From assembly GCA_040221055.1 (NCBI GenBank), contig JAVJVN010000014.1:301001-365000 (forward strand): a DNA stretch of 64,000 nucleotides. Direction: 5' to 3'. The DNA comes from Rhodothermales bacterium (lineage in GTDB: Bacteria; Bacteroidota; Rhodothermia; Rhodothermales; UBA10348). Positions 1 to 9,040 of this stretch are shown in pieces; positions within the stretch are counted from its first letter, which is position 1, and each line of letters starts with the position of its first letter. The position numbers and the translations under genes were made by a program. The notes below the pieces were generated by a model. It was not told the origin of the DNA. It searched no databases and saw only the letters and a program-made list of their open reading frames with translations.

Positions 1-2148
1 ATTGGCACGGAAGGTGCAGCTACGTTCCCGTTCAATGGCACAGAGGCTGATAAATCAGCGTGGTATACGGCGAATGCTGAATTGTGGGCAACGGGCCACG
101 TGGTAATCGAAGAAGGCGTAAGGTCGAATCGCGCGACGGTTAGTGTCACCCAGACCGGAGCCTACCAGAACCAGCCGATTCAGCTTGAGTCGCCGCTAAA
201 CACAACGCTTGAAGCCGTGCAGAGCACGACCAATCCGTCTCCCAAGCCGCTTCCTGCGGGCGTGGAGTCGCCCGTCGGATTCCTGCGATTCAATATCACC
301 AACGTTCAGAACGGTGCCGCGCGGGTCGCAGTGACACTTCCACCCGGCGCTACGGTGTCGGAGTATTGGAAATACGGTCCTCGCGTGGGAGCCAATGTTG
401 AATGTCCTGCCGCCGCCGCATCTGCCGCCAATAGCGCCTGTGAGAAGGGGAAGGAAGCCAACTGGTATAAATGGGACTACGACGAGGCCAAGGGTTACGG
501 CGCAAGGCAGGAGTCAATCCCAGGCGGCAAAGTACTCGCCTTGTACTTCAAGGATGGCCAGCTCGGCGACTTCGACATGGAAGTCAACGGCGTCATCGTT
601 GACCCGGGTGTGCCGGTATTCACGACCAATGTCGCTCCCGTCGTCGTATTGGACAGCGCAGTCGTTGTGGAAGACAACGCGGTCGATATCGACTTCCTGA
701 CCAATGATTCAGACGCTGATGGCGATGCGTTGGTCTATGCCATTACAACCGATCCTGCCAATGGTACATGGTCCGATAACGGTGACGGCACGGGTACCTA
801 CACACCGAACGCCGACTTCTTCGGCACGGACTCATTCACGTACACGATTGACGATGGCTACGCCAACGCTGAAGTTGGTACAGTGACTATCGAGGTGACC
901 GGCACGCCGGACCTTCCGATTGCCATTGATGATGCCGCAACGACCGCTTCGGGCGTCAAGGTGTCGGTGAATGTCTTCGCCAACGACTACGACCCGGACG
1001 GAGACGAGCCGTTCTACCTGTCGGCCATCAGCAATCCAGCGAACGGTGTGGCGGCTTTCATGTCGGATGGAACGGTGACCTACACGCCGAACACCGGCTT
1101 TGTGGGCCAGGACACGATAACGTATTCCATCACGGACGGCGTATCGGGCATCTTTGCGCAGGCTACAGTGTCGATCACGGTAACCGGTACCGCGGCAGGC
1201 CCCGTGGCGTCTGCTGATGTATCCACGACCGCCGAGGAAACGGCGGTCAATGTGGATGTATTGGCGAACGACATCAATCCGCAGGGAAATGCCCTGGCAG
1301 TCGCGTCGTTCACGCAGGGCGCCAACGGTACGGTCACGGCAGGAGAGGGCGGAACGCTCGTCTACACGCCGGCGGCTGACTTCAACGGCACGGACACGTT
1401 TACCTACACGGTCACGGATGGCGGAGTCACGAGCGGCGCGGTCACGGTTACCATTTCCGTTACGGCGGTGAACGATGCACCGGTCTTTGAGACCGGCGCT
1501 GCCATATCCGGTACGGAAGGTGGGGTCGTGATTGGCGGCGCGGTGCATCCAGAAGCATCTGAAGCCCAATATCAGGTGACGTTCTCTGGAACTGCCAGCG
1601 ACGTGGACGACGCGGAGCTGACGTACAGCTACCAGTTGGCCTCGCGGACAGACTTCACGGAAGTGCTCCTGACGGCACCCGCATCGGCCGAGGGAGCGTC
1701 CATTCCCTGGACGGACATCCTGGATGCGCTCGCCGCAGCCAATATGGTGCCCGGAGCCGAGATCACGATCGCCCAGCGCATGGTGGTGACGGATACCGGA
1801 GGACTTTCCGCACGCACGGAAGCCCAGGAAATCACGTTCATCCGCGGATTCATAACGGCCAACGGAGAGATCGGGGAGTTGCCGACGGAATACTTCCTTG
1901 ATGGCAACTACCCGAATCCATTCAATCCAGTGACGACCATTCGTTTTGGATTACCCGCATCGGGCGATGTCAGCGTGGTGGTCTACGATTTAATGGGTCG
2001 CCAGGTGGCCATGCTCGTTGCCGGCACGCTGCCGGCGGGTGTCCACGAGGTGCGGTTCGATGCGTCGAACCTGCCGAGCGGCGCGTACATCTACCGGCTT
2101 GCAACGCCTGCCGGGCAGTACGTCAAAACCATGATGCTGTTGAAGTAG
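1..2148 (+). CDS. T9SS-secreted surface protein with choice-of-anchor U and cadherin/Ig-like repeats (5' truncated)
   Basis: The reading frame is open to the first base of the window, so the true start lies upstream; the TTG at 82 is only the first start-like codon inside. Near 270-610 is a segment like the choice-of-anchor U domain (GFLRF..VTLPPGA..YWKYG). Three tandem cadherin/Ig-like repeats of about 95 residues follow (about 634-900, 901-1190, 1192-1476), each ending in a YTPxxxFxGxDxxTYxxxDG pattern. A fourth, divergent ectodomain runs to about 1850. The last 85 residues (from about 1894) are a Por/T9SS sorting domain with the NYPNPFNPVTTIRF signature. The protein should cross the outer membrane by type IX secretion and be attached or released at the surface. 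The repeats suggest adhesion or a structural role; no catalytic motif is visible. Confidence 0.85.
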   Translation: MGTEGAATFPFNGTEADKSAWYTANAELWATGHVVIEEGVRSNRATVSVTQTGAYQNQPIQLESPLNTTLEAVQSTTNPSPKPLPAGVESPVGFLRFNITNVQNGAARVAVTLPPGATVSEYWKYGPRVGANVECPAAAASAANSACEKGKEANWYKWDYDEAKGYGARQESIPGGKVLALYFKDGQLGDFDMEVNGVIVDPGVPVFTTNVAPVVVLDSAVVVEDNAVDIDFLTNDSDADGDALVYAITTDPANGTWSDNGDGTGTYTPNADFFGTDSFTYTIDDGYANAEVGTVTIEVTGTPDLPIAIDDAATTASGVKVSVNVFANDYDPDGDEPFYLSAISNPANGVAAFMSDGTVTYTPNTGFVGQDTITYSITDGVSGIFAQATVSITVTGTAAGPVASADVSTTAEETAVNVDVLANDINPQGNALAVASFTQGANGTVTAGEGGTLVYTPAADFNGTDTFTYTVTDGGVTSGAVTVTISVTAVNDAPVFETGAAISGTEGGVVIGGAVHPEASEAQYQVTFSGTASDVDDAELTYSYQLASRTDFTEVLLTAPASAEGASIPWTDILDALAAANMVPGAEITIAQRMVVTDTGGLSARTEAQEITFIRGFITANGEIGELPTEYFLDGNYPNPFNPVTTIRFGLPASGDVSVVVYDLMGRQVAMLVAGTLPAGVHEVRFDASNLPSGAYIYRLATPAGQYVKTMMLLK

Positions 2149-2162
2149 ACGGTTCGACGGCC

Positions 2163-2222
2163 GGAGCCGCCTCAGCCAATCTCAACCGATCGTCCGGTTC
2201 AGGTAGGCCTTGAGGCGGCTCC
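2163..2222. repeat. 12-bp perfect inverted repeat at convergent gene ends
   Basis: GGAGCCGCCTCA (2163-2174) and TGAGGCGGCTCC (2211-2222) are perfect reverse complements separated by 36 bases. The repeat sits between the convergent stops of the surface-protein gene and the dienelactone hydrolase gene and reaches into the last codons of the latter. It could form a long-stem RNA structure in either transcript. There is no U-tract, so intrinsic termination is only a possibility. Confidence 0.4.
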
Positions 2223-3003
2223 AGGCGTCTGCGGCGGGGGCGGTCCGGACGTCCGGATCTTCGTCGACCCGCAGCCAGAAACCGTGGTTGACGGCATCGT
2301 AGATGTGCAGGTCGTGCTCCACGCCAACCGAGTCGAGCGCGGCTTCGAAGCGGGCAACGCTTTCGGGAGCGGGTCCATTATCCAAGGCGGCAAATGTGCC
2401 ATAGACTTCGTGGTCCATGGTGGCGAGCACAGCCGGATCTTCAACCAGGCGTCCGTAGAAAATGGCGGTGGCGTCATGATCGTCTCCGTCCAGTCCGTAG
2501 GACAACACAATGCCGCCGCCGAAGCACCAACCCACGGTGCCGACCTTGCCGGTAACGTCGCCACGCGACTTGAGGCTGGCCACGGCGGCGTTCAGATTGG
2601 CGACTACGGCGGGCATGTTGCCCGTCGCTTCGGTCATGAGGGCCACGTTTTCTTCCCGGTTCGATCCCGTGCTTCCCCCGTACAGGTCGGCAGCCAGGGT
2701 GACGTAGCCCTCGGCGGCGAAATCATCGGCCATTTGCCGCACCCGGTCCGTCAGACCGTTCCATTCGTGGACCAGGACCAGCGACGGGAAAGGACCATCG
2801 CCTTCGGGCACGGCCAAATAGCCGGTCGTAGCACTGTCTCCATCCACGTAATGGAAGTCCTGACCCGTCAGGGCACCTCCTTCACCGATGATGGCCGGTG
2901 GCAGGTCCACGGCCGGTTCAATCGGGGTGTCCGGAGTCGGCTCAGCGCATGCACCGATGAAAAGGACCATCAGTAGGACAGCGATTGTTCGCAGGAGGGG
3001 CAT
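2182..3003 (-). CDS. Dienelactone hydrolase family lipoprotein
   Basis: Alpha/beta hydrolase of the dienelactone hydrolase family, 273 aa from the chosen start. The start at 3003 gives a clean lipoprotein signal (MPLLRTIAVLLMVLFIGAC) with Cys in a FIGAC lipobox; a longer frame back to 3138 adds an unlikely N-terminus, and 3027 is another option. The nucleophile elbow is GWCFGGG, with the Cys typical of this family instead of Ser. The catalytic His is in AVNHGFW near the C-terminus. Family members hydrolyse lactones or esters; the substrate here is unknown. The signal places it in the cell envelope, unlike the usual cytoplasmic enzyme. The gene diverges from nirK across about 240 bases. Confidence 0.85.
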   Translation of the reverse strand: MPLLRTIAVLLMVLFIGACAEPTPDTPIEPAVDLPPAIIGEGGALTGQDFHYVDGDSATTGYLAVPEGDGPFPSLVLVHEWNGLTDRVRQMADDFAAEGYVTLAADLYGGSTGSNREENVALMTEATGNMPAVVANLNAAVASLKSRGDVTGKVGTVGWCFGGGIVLSYGLDGDDHDATAIFYGRLVEDPAVLATMDHEVYGTFAALDNGPAPESVARFEAALDSVGVEHDLHIYDAVNHGFWLRVDEDPDVRTAPAADAWSRLKAYLNRTIG

Positions 3004-3242
3004 ATAAATGGGGACGAGCGAGGTCATGGGAGTCGGCACGGGTATGAGAACAGGCATGGGATCGGCAATCGGGAAAAAGGAGACGGAATTCGGGTTCTGG
3101 TAAATCGAAGTATCGCATATACGTACCCGGAATCGCAATCCATGTAAGCAAAATGCTCTGCGTTTGATTTTGGGTAAATTCGTTCATTGATTGGATTTGT
3201 GTATCCTCGTCGAACCCAGACACCTCCAATCCCGGTCCAATC

Positions 3243-4646
3243 ATGCCCCGTTCCGGCATCATTCCCATCGTCCTGTTGTTCGCCCTTACGTCGGTCCATT
3301 GCGGCCCGGAAACCCTGCAGGGCGAGGAAATCGCCCTACTGACATCCGCCCCGGCGGTGCCTCCGCCCATCACGCGATCGCATCCCACGAAAGTCATCGT
3401 GGAATTGGAGACCACCGAGGAAGTGGGCCGTCTTTCCGACGGCGTCGAGTACACCTTCTGGACCTTCGGGGGGGAGGTCCCGGGCAAGTTCATCCGGGTC
3501 CGGGAGGGAGACCTGGTGGAGTTCCACCTGAACAATCATCCGTCCAGCAAAATGCCCCACAATATCGACCTTCATGCCGTCACGGGACCCGGCGGTGGTG
3601 CAGCGGCATCGTTCACGGCACCGGGCACGGGAACGACGTTCTCGTTCACCGCCCTCAATCCGGGACTGTACATCTATCATTGCGCCACGGCCCCGGTGGG
3701 CATGCATATCGCCAATGGCATGTACGGACTTATCCTGGTCGAACCGAAGGAAGGATTGCCGCCTGTTGACCGGGAGTACTATGTGGTGCAGAGTGAATTC
3801 TATACCAGGGGCGACTATGGCGCACCGGGCCTGCAGCCGTTCGACATGGAAAAGGCCATTGAAGAAGATGCCGACTATGTGGTCTTCAACGGATCGGTCG
3901 GTGCACTGTCGGGGGACAATGCCCTGACGGCGAATGTCGGAGAACGGATCCGATTGTACGTCGGCAACGGCGGTCCGAATCTGATTTCATCGTTCCATGT
4001 GATCGGGGAAATTTTCGATAACGTCTATACGGAGGGGGGGACGGAGATCAACCAGCACAACGTACAGACCACCCTGGTGCCGGCCGGCGGGGCGGCCATG
4101 GTCGAGTTCACGGTGGATGTGCCCGGCAACCTGATCCTGGTTGACCACGCCATCTTCCGCGCGTTCAACAAGGGCGCCTTGGCCATGATGACCGTGCACG
4201 GCAATGAAAATCCTGACGTGTATTCAGGTCTGCAGGAAGAGACCGTGTATCTGCCGGAGGGCGGCGCCATCCAGGAGATGCCAAGCGCCGATACAACCGG
4301 CGGGGTAGCCCTGGACGAGGATCCGATGGTCGCCGGGGCCCGGCTCTTCGCATCCAATTGTGCGGCCTGCCATCAGCCCGAAGGCCAGGGTCTGGCCGGA
4401 GTCTTTCCACCGCTTGCCGGATCGGACTACCTGCTGCAGGATCCGACGCGGGCCATCAATGCCGTGGTACACGGACTGTCAGGCGAGATCGTCGTCAATG
4501 GGGAGACGTACAACGGCGTCATGCCCGGTGTCCGCCTGAGCGATTCCGAAGTGGCGGCCGTCATGACCTACGTGCTGAACTCCTGGGGCAACGATGGCCC
4601 GGAAATCACACCGATGGATGTGACGCGGGTGCGCAGTCAGCATTAG
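3243..4646 (+). CDS. nirK: Copper-containing nitrite reductase with C-terminal cytochrome c domain
   Basis: Reduces nitrite to nitric oxide in the periplasm. Two cupredoxin domains span about residues 50-330. Type 1 copper ligands visible by family pattern are His106, Cys147, His155 and Met160. Type 2 ligands are His111, His146 and His302, with catalytic Asp109 and His252. The [17 protein letters not shown] stretch is the class II (AniA-like) form. A linker (about 335-360) leads to a class I cytochrome c domain with CAACH at 373-377 and a likely axial Met427 (GVMPG). Fused haem-c NirK is known from a minority of bacteria, for example Ralstonia pickettii; the tethered haem should deliver electrons. 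The N-terminus is a signal peptide with Cys20, a poor lipobox. No NO reductase gene is in the window. The 3' end overlaps the convergent nitronate monooxygenase gene by 41 bases. Confidence 0.93.
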   Translation: MPRSGIIPIVLLFALTSVHCGPETLQGEEIALLTSAPAVPPPITRSHPTKVIVELETTEEVGRLSDGVEYTFWTFGGEVPGKFIRVREGDLVEFHLNNHPSSKMPHNIDLHAVTGPGGGAAASFTAPGTGTTFSFTALNPGLYIYHCATAPVGMHIANGMYGLILVEPKEGLPPVDREYYVVQSEFYTRGDYGAPGLQPFDMEKAIEEDADYVVFNGSVGALSGDNALTANVGERIRLYVGNGGPNLISSFHVIGEIFDNVYTEGGTEINQHNVQTTLVPAGGAAMVEFTVDVPGNLILVDHAIFRAFNKGALAMMTVHGNENPDVYSGLQEETVYLPEGGAIQEMPSADTTGGVALDEDPMVAGARLFASNCAACHQPEGQGLAGVFPPLAGSDYLLQDPTRAINAVVHGLSGEIVVNGETYNGVMPGVRLSDSEVAAVMTYVLNSWGNDGPEITPMDVTRVRSQH

Positions 4647-6060
4647 CACTGAGGACATCCAAGACGTCCAACGCCGAATACGAGAGGGATCCCGGCTTCT
4701 GGAAGTCCCCGATGAACCGGGTTTCGTCACCCAGCGTGACGATGGGGGCCTCCACATAGCCGTCCTTCCGGGGCTTGGCCATTCCGCCCGTCGCCAACAG
4801 GTTGTTGCACAGGCACGTCCGACCGGCGGTGTCGTCCGTAACGCCGCCTTTCCGGGCATAGTCGTCCACGGGCTCGGCCGGGCATCGGTATTCCATGCGA
4901 CCATCCTCCGTCACGGACAGGGTCCGGAGCAGGCCGACATCGCAGAGCCGGGGCCGTTCGGCGTAAACGTCCGGACGGGACATGGTGGCGGGCAAATCAA
5001 CCACCTTGAACGGAAACCCGGTGGGGGACGTGACTGGACTCGTGTGCACGACCCCTGTCGGTTGGTTGGAAATCCATTCCAGGGTCGCCGCCTTCAGCGT
5101 CGGCTCCATGCCGGACTCCTCACACAGGGCGAAGGCCGTTCCGACCTGAATGCCTGCGGCCCCTTCCGCCATCGCTTCGGCCAGACCACCCGGGCGGCCG
5201 AATCCCCCGGCCAGCCAGAACGGTTTTCCGAGGGCGCGCATGCCGGCAAGGTCCACGTCATCCTTGGGACCATAGATGGGTTCTCCGGCTTCGGAGAGGG
5301 TCAGTTTCCCGCGGGGAGGTGCATTGTGTCCGCCAGCCGTCGGACGCTCCACGATGAACCCGTGGATTTCACCCTCGCTGCGTTTCAGGAGCGCCTGCGC
5401 CAGAACAACGGATGACACGATGGGGATGAACTTCGGGCGTTTCAGCGGCCCCAACCGTTCCCGTGCGCCCGGAAATACACGCTCTGGGTCGAATGCGATG
5501 GTGGCATTGCCGCCCGCGACATCCAGCCGGTACTCGACGGGCTCGTGTCTGGCCAGGCGGTCCAGCAGCCCGGCGATCTGGGTCGGTATGCCGGCACCCA
5601 TCAGGACGTAGTCGACCCCGGCCAGCATGGCCCCGTAGAGCGACGCCGCGGTCGGCATCTGGATTTTTTCAAGCAGGTTGAGCCCCACTGGATTCCCATG
5701 ACCCCGTTTGGCCAGGTGGATTTCCACAAAGTTGCCCAACGCAGTCAGCCGGTCCAGGAAACGGGCCGGCTTGATGGTATACATGGGATGCGCCACGTAG
5801 GGCGTTCCTTCCTGACGTCCTCCCGGCACGAAATACCGGTCGAGGACGCCCCTGACCGGCTCGGCGAATGGAAACGCGGCGAGGGCCTGGCGCATGCGTT
5901 CCAAGGGATCGCCGTCCTGGAGGCGCGCCGTCAGCAAGTGGCTGATGCCGGTTCCGGAAACCACCCCGAGCTGTCCGCGGCCGGAAACGGCCGCCGCCAA
6001 TTGCCAGTTGGAAATGCCCACACCCATGCCGCCCTGGATGATGGAAGGAAAAGTGCTCAT
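4606..6060 (-). CDS. Nitronate monooxygenase (2-nitropropane dioxygenase) family protein
   Basis: FMN-dependent TIM-barrel enzyme, 484 aa. The start at 6060 puts the family N-terminus ([16 protein letters not shown]) at residue 2; the frame continues 12 codons further without recognisable sequence. The barrel carries QGGMG near the N-terminus, YVLMGAGIP, and [13 protein letters not shown] with the conserved active-site His, then [22 protein letters not shown] for phosphate binding of FMN. The C-terminal 130 residues extend beyond the minimal family and contain [11 protein letters not shown], whose cysteines could bind metal. Classic members oxidise alkyl nitronates to carbonyl plus nitrite; this longer subgroup is poorly characterised. 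It is the last gene of a minus-strand run starting at 10488. Confidence 0.85.
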   Translation of the reverse strand: MSTFPSIIQGGMGVGISNWQLAAAVSGRGQLGVVSGTGISHLLTARLQDGDPLERMRQALAAFPFAEPVRGVLDRYFVPGGRQEGTPYVAHPMYTIKPARFLDRLTALGNFVEIHLAKRGHGNPVGLNLLEKIQMPTAASLYGAMLAGVDYVLMGAGIPTQIAGLLDRLARHEPVEYRLDVAGGNATIAFDPERVFPGARERLGPLKRPKFIPIVSSVVLAQALLKRSEGEIHGFIVERPTAGGHNAPPRGKLTLSEAGEPIYGPKDDVDLAGMRALGKPFWLAGGFGRPGGLAEAMAEGAAGIQVGTAFALCEESGMEPTLKAATLEWISNQPTGVVHTSPVTSPTGFPFKVVDLPATMSRPDVYAERPRLCDVGLLRTLSVTEDGRMEYRCPAEPVDDYARKGGVTDDTAGRTCLCNNLLATGGMAKPRKDGYVEAPIVTLGDETRFIGDFQKPGSLSYSALDVLDVLSANADCAPASHPSV

Positions 6061-6137
6061 CGGGATCCCAAGTATTGTGGAGTAAAAAGTCCGCAATACA
6101 ACGACGCATCACCACGAAGGTTGCACGCGTACCGGTC

Positions 6138-6860
6138 CTATCGGTACTCCGGGTTCGGGTGGTCGAATCGCTGCCCGGCATCCCAGGCCGTGCGCTGGTT
6201 TCCATGGGCCGGCACGCCGCCCGCATCCTTCAGCATCCGCGCCATGTGCATCAGATTCCACGTCATGAACGTGGTATTGCGCTGCGTGAACGCGTTGCCG
6301 AATCCGGCGCGCGTACCGTCGTCGAGCGTATCGCCATAGCTCGGGCCCGGACCGGCCTCGCCAATCCAGCCGGCATCGGCCTGCGGCGGGATGGTGTATC
6401 CAAGATGTTGCAGCGCATAGAGTACGCCCATGGACACATGCTTGATGCCGTCTTCGTTTCCAGTCACCAGACAGCCCCCGACCTTGCCGTAGTAGATGTA
6501 CTGACCCTTGTCGTTCGTCTGGGCGGACTGGGCATACAGCCGCTCAATGACCCGGGAGCACACTGAAGACCGTTCCCCGAGCCAGATCGGCGTGCCGAGA
6601 ACCAGAATATCGGATTCGCGGACAATGTCGAAGAGGGAAGGCCAGTCGTCTTGGTCGGCCCCGTGCTCGCGCATGTCCGGTTGGACGCCCGGTGCAAGAA
6701 CGTGGTCCACGGCCCGGATCCGCCGCACATTCACCCCTTGTTTCTCCATGATGCCCGCCGAAACGTCAATCAGCAGATCGGTATGCGACGGTTCGGGGGA
6801 GCGCTTGAGCGTGGTGTTGATGAATACGGCAGTGAGGTTGGAATAATCGGCCATGGTCAC
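6138..6860 (-). CDS. Flavodoxin-fold NAD(P)H-dependent oxidoreductase
   Basis: 240 aa with the flavodoxin-like fold: an N-terminal beta strand and phosphate loop (FINTTLKRSPEPSHTD) that should hold the FMN phosphate, DILVLGTPIWLGERSS as the second flavin-contact loop, and YYGKVGGCLVTGNEDG as the third. Relatives include WrbA-like quinone reductases and NADPH-dependent FMN reductases. It is likely cytoplasmic. ATG at 6860 or 6854 are both possible starts. The gene lies 77 bases upstream of the nitronate monooxygenase gene on the same strand, so the two flavoenzymes may be cotranscribed. The physiological electron acceptor cannot be read from the sequence. Confidence 0.8.
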   Translation of the reverse strand: MTMADYSNLTAVFINTTLKRSPEPSHTDLLIDVSAGIMEKQGVNVRRIRAVDHVLAPGVQPDMREHGADQDDWPSLFDIVRESDILVLGTPIWLGERSSVCSRVIERLYAQSAQTNDKGQYIYYGKVGGCLVTGNEDGIKHVSMGVLYALQHLGYTIPPQADAGWIGEAGPGPSYGDTLDDGTRAGFGNAFTQRNTTFMTWNLMHMARMLKDAGGVPAHGNQRTAWDAGQRFDHPNPEYR

Positions 6861-6896
6861 TTTTTCCTGCTTTTCCTCTTGGTGTCTGGACCCGAC

Positions 6897-7457
6897 TTAT
6901 CGTTTCACATGCTGTTCCACGCGTTGGAGCGCATCCCGGATATCCGACAGAAGGGCGATCACGGACGGATCGGACGACACAAGCGTTTCACCGGCCGACG
7001 CCAACGATCGTGCGTGCGAGGAGGGTACATCTCCCGCCAGCTTGTCCCGCTGCGCGATCACGGCTTCCTGGAAGGCATGCACATCCCGGATGCCGACCAA
7101 CTTGGCATCGGCCTGTCCCTGTGGGCCACTGCTGCCCGCCGTCTCGATCTGCAGGCTTGTAATGCCCAGCCAGCGCTGGAACGGACCGTGGTGCAGGCTC
7201 ATGTCCTGGATCTTGTCCAGCATGATGGTCTTGTCCTTCCGGAACACCACGCCACGGGAAATGCGCAGCCGCCGCTCGGTCAGTTCGCACCGGATGGAGT
7301 CGAAATAGCGCCCGGCCCACCACCACCCGGCGAACAGCCATATGGGCAGGATGGCAATGCCGATTACGCTGATGAACAGGATACCCAGGCTGCTCAGGAA
7401 CAGATACAGCTTGAGTTTGGTGTCGAACGTGGCTTTCGCCAGCACGGGTTCAGACAT
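6897..7457 (-). CDS. PH domain-containing membrane protein (bacterial PH, YdbS-like)
   Basis: 186 aa. Two adjacent hydrophobic segments span about residues 17-47 (LYLFLSSLGILFISVIGIAI and the following WLFAGWWWAG). A bacterial PH/DUF304 domain follows at about 50-130, recognisable from CELTERRLRISRGVVFRKDK and the TIMLDKIQDMSLHHGPFQR stretch. The C-terminus (about 140-186) is predicted helical with many charged residues and may form a coiled coil. Function is unknown; family members are thought to act at the membrane. It is spaced 36 bases from both neighbours on the same strand, consistent with an operon. Confidence 0.8.
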   Translation of the reverse strand: MSEPVLAKATFDTKLKLYLFLSSLGILFISVIGIAILPIWLFAGWWWAGRYFDSIRCELTERRLRISRGVVFRKDKTIMLDKIQDMSLHHGPFQRWLGITSLQIETAGSSGPQGQADAKLVGIRDVHAFQEAVIAQRDKLAGDVPSSHARSLASAGETLVSSDPSVIALLSDIRDALQRVEQHVKR

Positions 7458-7493
7458 GATGCACTCCGGATGGGTTTTCGCCGAAGATACGCG

Positions 7494-8027
7494 TCAGAGC
7501 GTGTACCGGACCTGCACAAAGCCGTTATCGGATGCGTCGCAGCCCGTCAAGGTGAGTTGCGCTTCTGGAATTCCCGAAGCAAACAGCGGAATACCGTCCC
7601 CCAGTACCACCGGAATGACGGTGATGGTGATGTCGTCAATCAGTCCGGCAGAGAAGAACCGCTGGATGGTCACACCGCCGTCAATGTACAGGTGCTGCTT
7701 TCCTTCGGCCGCCAGGGCATTCACGACCGTGGTCGGTTCGCCGGCCATGACGCGAACGTGGTCCGTCAAGTGCCGGGGGATGGACACGGCGCTGTCCGAA
7801 AGGACAACCAGAGGGGTACCGGCGTACGGCCAGGGTTCGAACGTGAGGACCTTTTCGAAGGTGTTGCGGCCCATGACGATCGTGTCGATGGTTCGGATGA
7901 AATCAGTGTACTGCACGCCTTTCATGGGCGACGCAGAATATTCGGGGCGGTGCAACCAGGAAATGTCACCGTCGGAACGGGCGATGTAGCCGTCCAGGCT
8001 GGTGGCGATGTAAACGGAACAGGTCAT
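7494..8027 (-). CDS. Dihydrofolate reductase (RibD C-terminal) family protein
   Basis: 177 aa. The start at 8027 is set by MTCSVYIATSLDGYIA, the usual N-terminal strand of this family, and by the ATGA overlap with the stop of the upstream GNAT gene. Visible motifs are SLDGYIAR, DTIVMGRNTFEKV (nucleotide contact), PLVVLSD, and HLYIDGGVTIQRFF with the GG that binds the NADPH phosphate. These proteins resemble DHFR and the reductase domain of RibD. Most stand-alone members have no assigned substrate, so neither folate nor riboflavin synthesis should be assumed. It probably uses NADPH in the cytoplasm. Confidence 0.85.
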   Translation of the reverse strand: MTCSVYIATSLDGYIARSDGDISWLHRPEYSASPMKGVQYTDFIRTIDTIVMGRNTFEKVLTFEPWPYAGTPLVVLSDSAVSIPRHLTDHVRVMAGEPTTVVNALAAEGKQHLYIDGGVTIQRFFSAGLIDDITITVIPVVLGDGIPLFASGIPEAQLTLTGCDASDNGFVQVRYTL

Positions 8028-9040
8028 GACTGCCAGATCATGTCGGTGGGGGATTCGTGCGCGAGATGGAATCCGAGCCGCCGCGCCACGGCCACGCTCG
8101 GGGCGTTGGCCGGATCGCATCGGATTTCAAGGGTCGTGAGGCCGGGCCAGGGTGTCGCCACACCCGGAATGGCGCGGATGGCCTCTGTAGCATATCCCTT
8201 GCCCGTGGCATCGTTCCGCAGCCAGTAGCCGATTTCCAATCGGTCCGCTTCAGAAATCCGGGTTCGGTGGTCCCGAGTCCGGGGGAACAGGCTGATTTCG
8301 CCGAGCGGCAATAGTGGGCCCTCTGCCTCGAATATCGCCCATCGGAATGCCTGCCCGGCGGCGAAATCCGCACGCCAGTCCGCAATCCGGGCTTCCAGTT
8401 CGGGGATCGTGCCCGGCCTGGAGACCCGTGCCGGGATCCATCCTGTCAGATGCTCCTGGTTCACGGCCAGGACACGGGCGAGCCCTTCGGCATGATGCGT
8501 GTCCCACGGACATAATAGAAGCCGGGAGGTCTCCACGAAGGTATTGAACGCCGGGCGCTCCATGTAGGTCAGATCGGGAAACACGGGCTCGTCGTGCGGC
8601 CGGGATTGCTCCACAAAGCCAAGGGCGGAATACAGCCGGATTGCGGCTTCGTTGGCCGGATCCACATTCAGGCTTATGCCGGACGCGCCCTGCTCCACGG
8701 CATGATCCATGAGCGCCATCACCAGCCGTCTCCCGAATCCCTGTCCGCGCAGGTCGGGCGCTACAATGAGCCGGCCGAGGTGGAAGCGATGCCTCTCCTT
8801 GCGGACCAATTGTCCGAATGCAACGAGATCACCTCCGTCCGTGTCACGGTGGCCGGTCGTGTTGTTTTCACGCCTTGCGCAAAATGCCAAGGATGTGTAC
8901 CGGTCAAAACCGATTTCTTCGGACAACTCCGCCAGGGTGAAGGGCCAGGAAATACGCGGGCCCGCCCAGCGTCGGCAATCGTCTTCGGATCCAATCCAGC
9001 CGGCAACGGTGGCGAGATCGGCGTGCGTGGCGGGACGCAT
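8024..9040 (-). CDS. Tandem GNAT acetyltransferase
   Basis: 338 aa made of two GNAT domains in one chain. The N-terminal domain (about 1-155) has the acetyl-CoA loop in VAPDLRGQGFGRRL and the late motif NEAAIRLYSALGF. The C-terminal domain (about 165-338) is of the RimJ/RimL type, with EIGYWLRNDATGKGYATEA and ANAPSVAVARRLGF. Both domains keep their CoA-binding glycines, so both may be active. It starts one base inside the stop codon of the upstream decarboxylase (TGATG) and ends with an ATGA overlap onto the DHFR-like gene, so translation is tightly coupled. The acceptor is unknown; an amine made by the decarboxylase is one possibility. Confidence 0.85.
   Translation of the reverse strand: MRPATHADLATVAGWIGSEDDCRRWAGPRISWPFTLAELSEEIGFDRYTSLAFCARRENNTTGHRDTDGGDLVAFGQLVRKERHRFHLGRLIVAPDLRGQGFGRRLVMALMDHAVEQGASGISLNVDPANEAAIRLYSALGFVEQSRPHDEPVFPDLTYMERPAFNTFVETSRLLLCPWDTHHAEGLARVLAVNQEHLTGWIPARVSRPGTIPELEARIADWRADFAAGQAFRWAIFEAEGPLLPLGEISLFPRTRDHRTRISEADRLEIGYWLRNDATGKGYATEAIRAIPGVATPWPGLTTLEIRCDPANAPSVAVARRLGFHLAHESPTDMIWQS

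Noticed and set aside
3004-3242. Search for an NnrR/FNR-type or NsrR-type box upstream of nirK
   Set aside because: TTGAT occurs twice, but no TTGAT-N4-ATCAA palindrome or NsrR-like dyad could be found.
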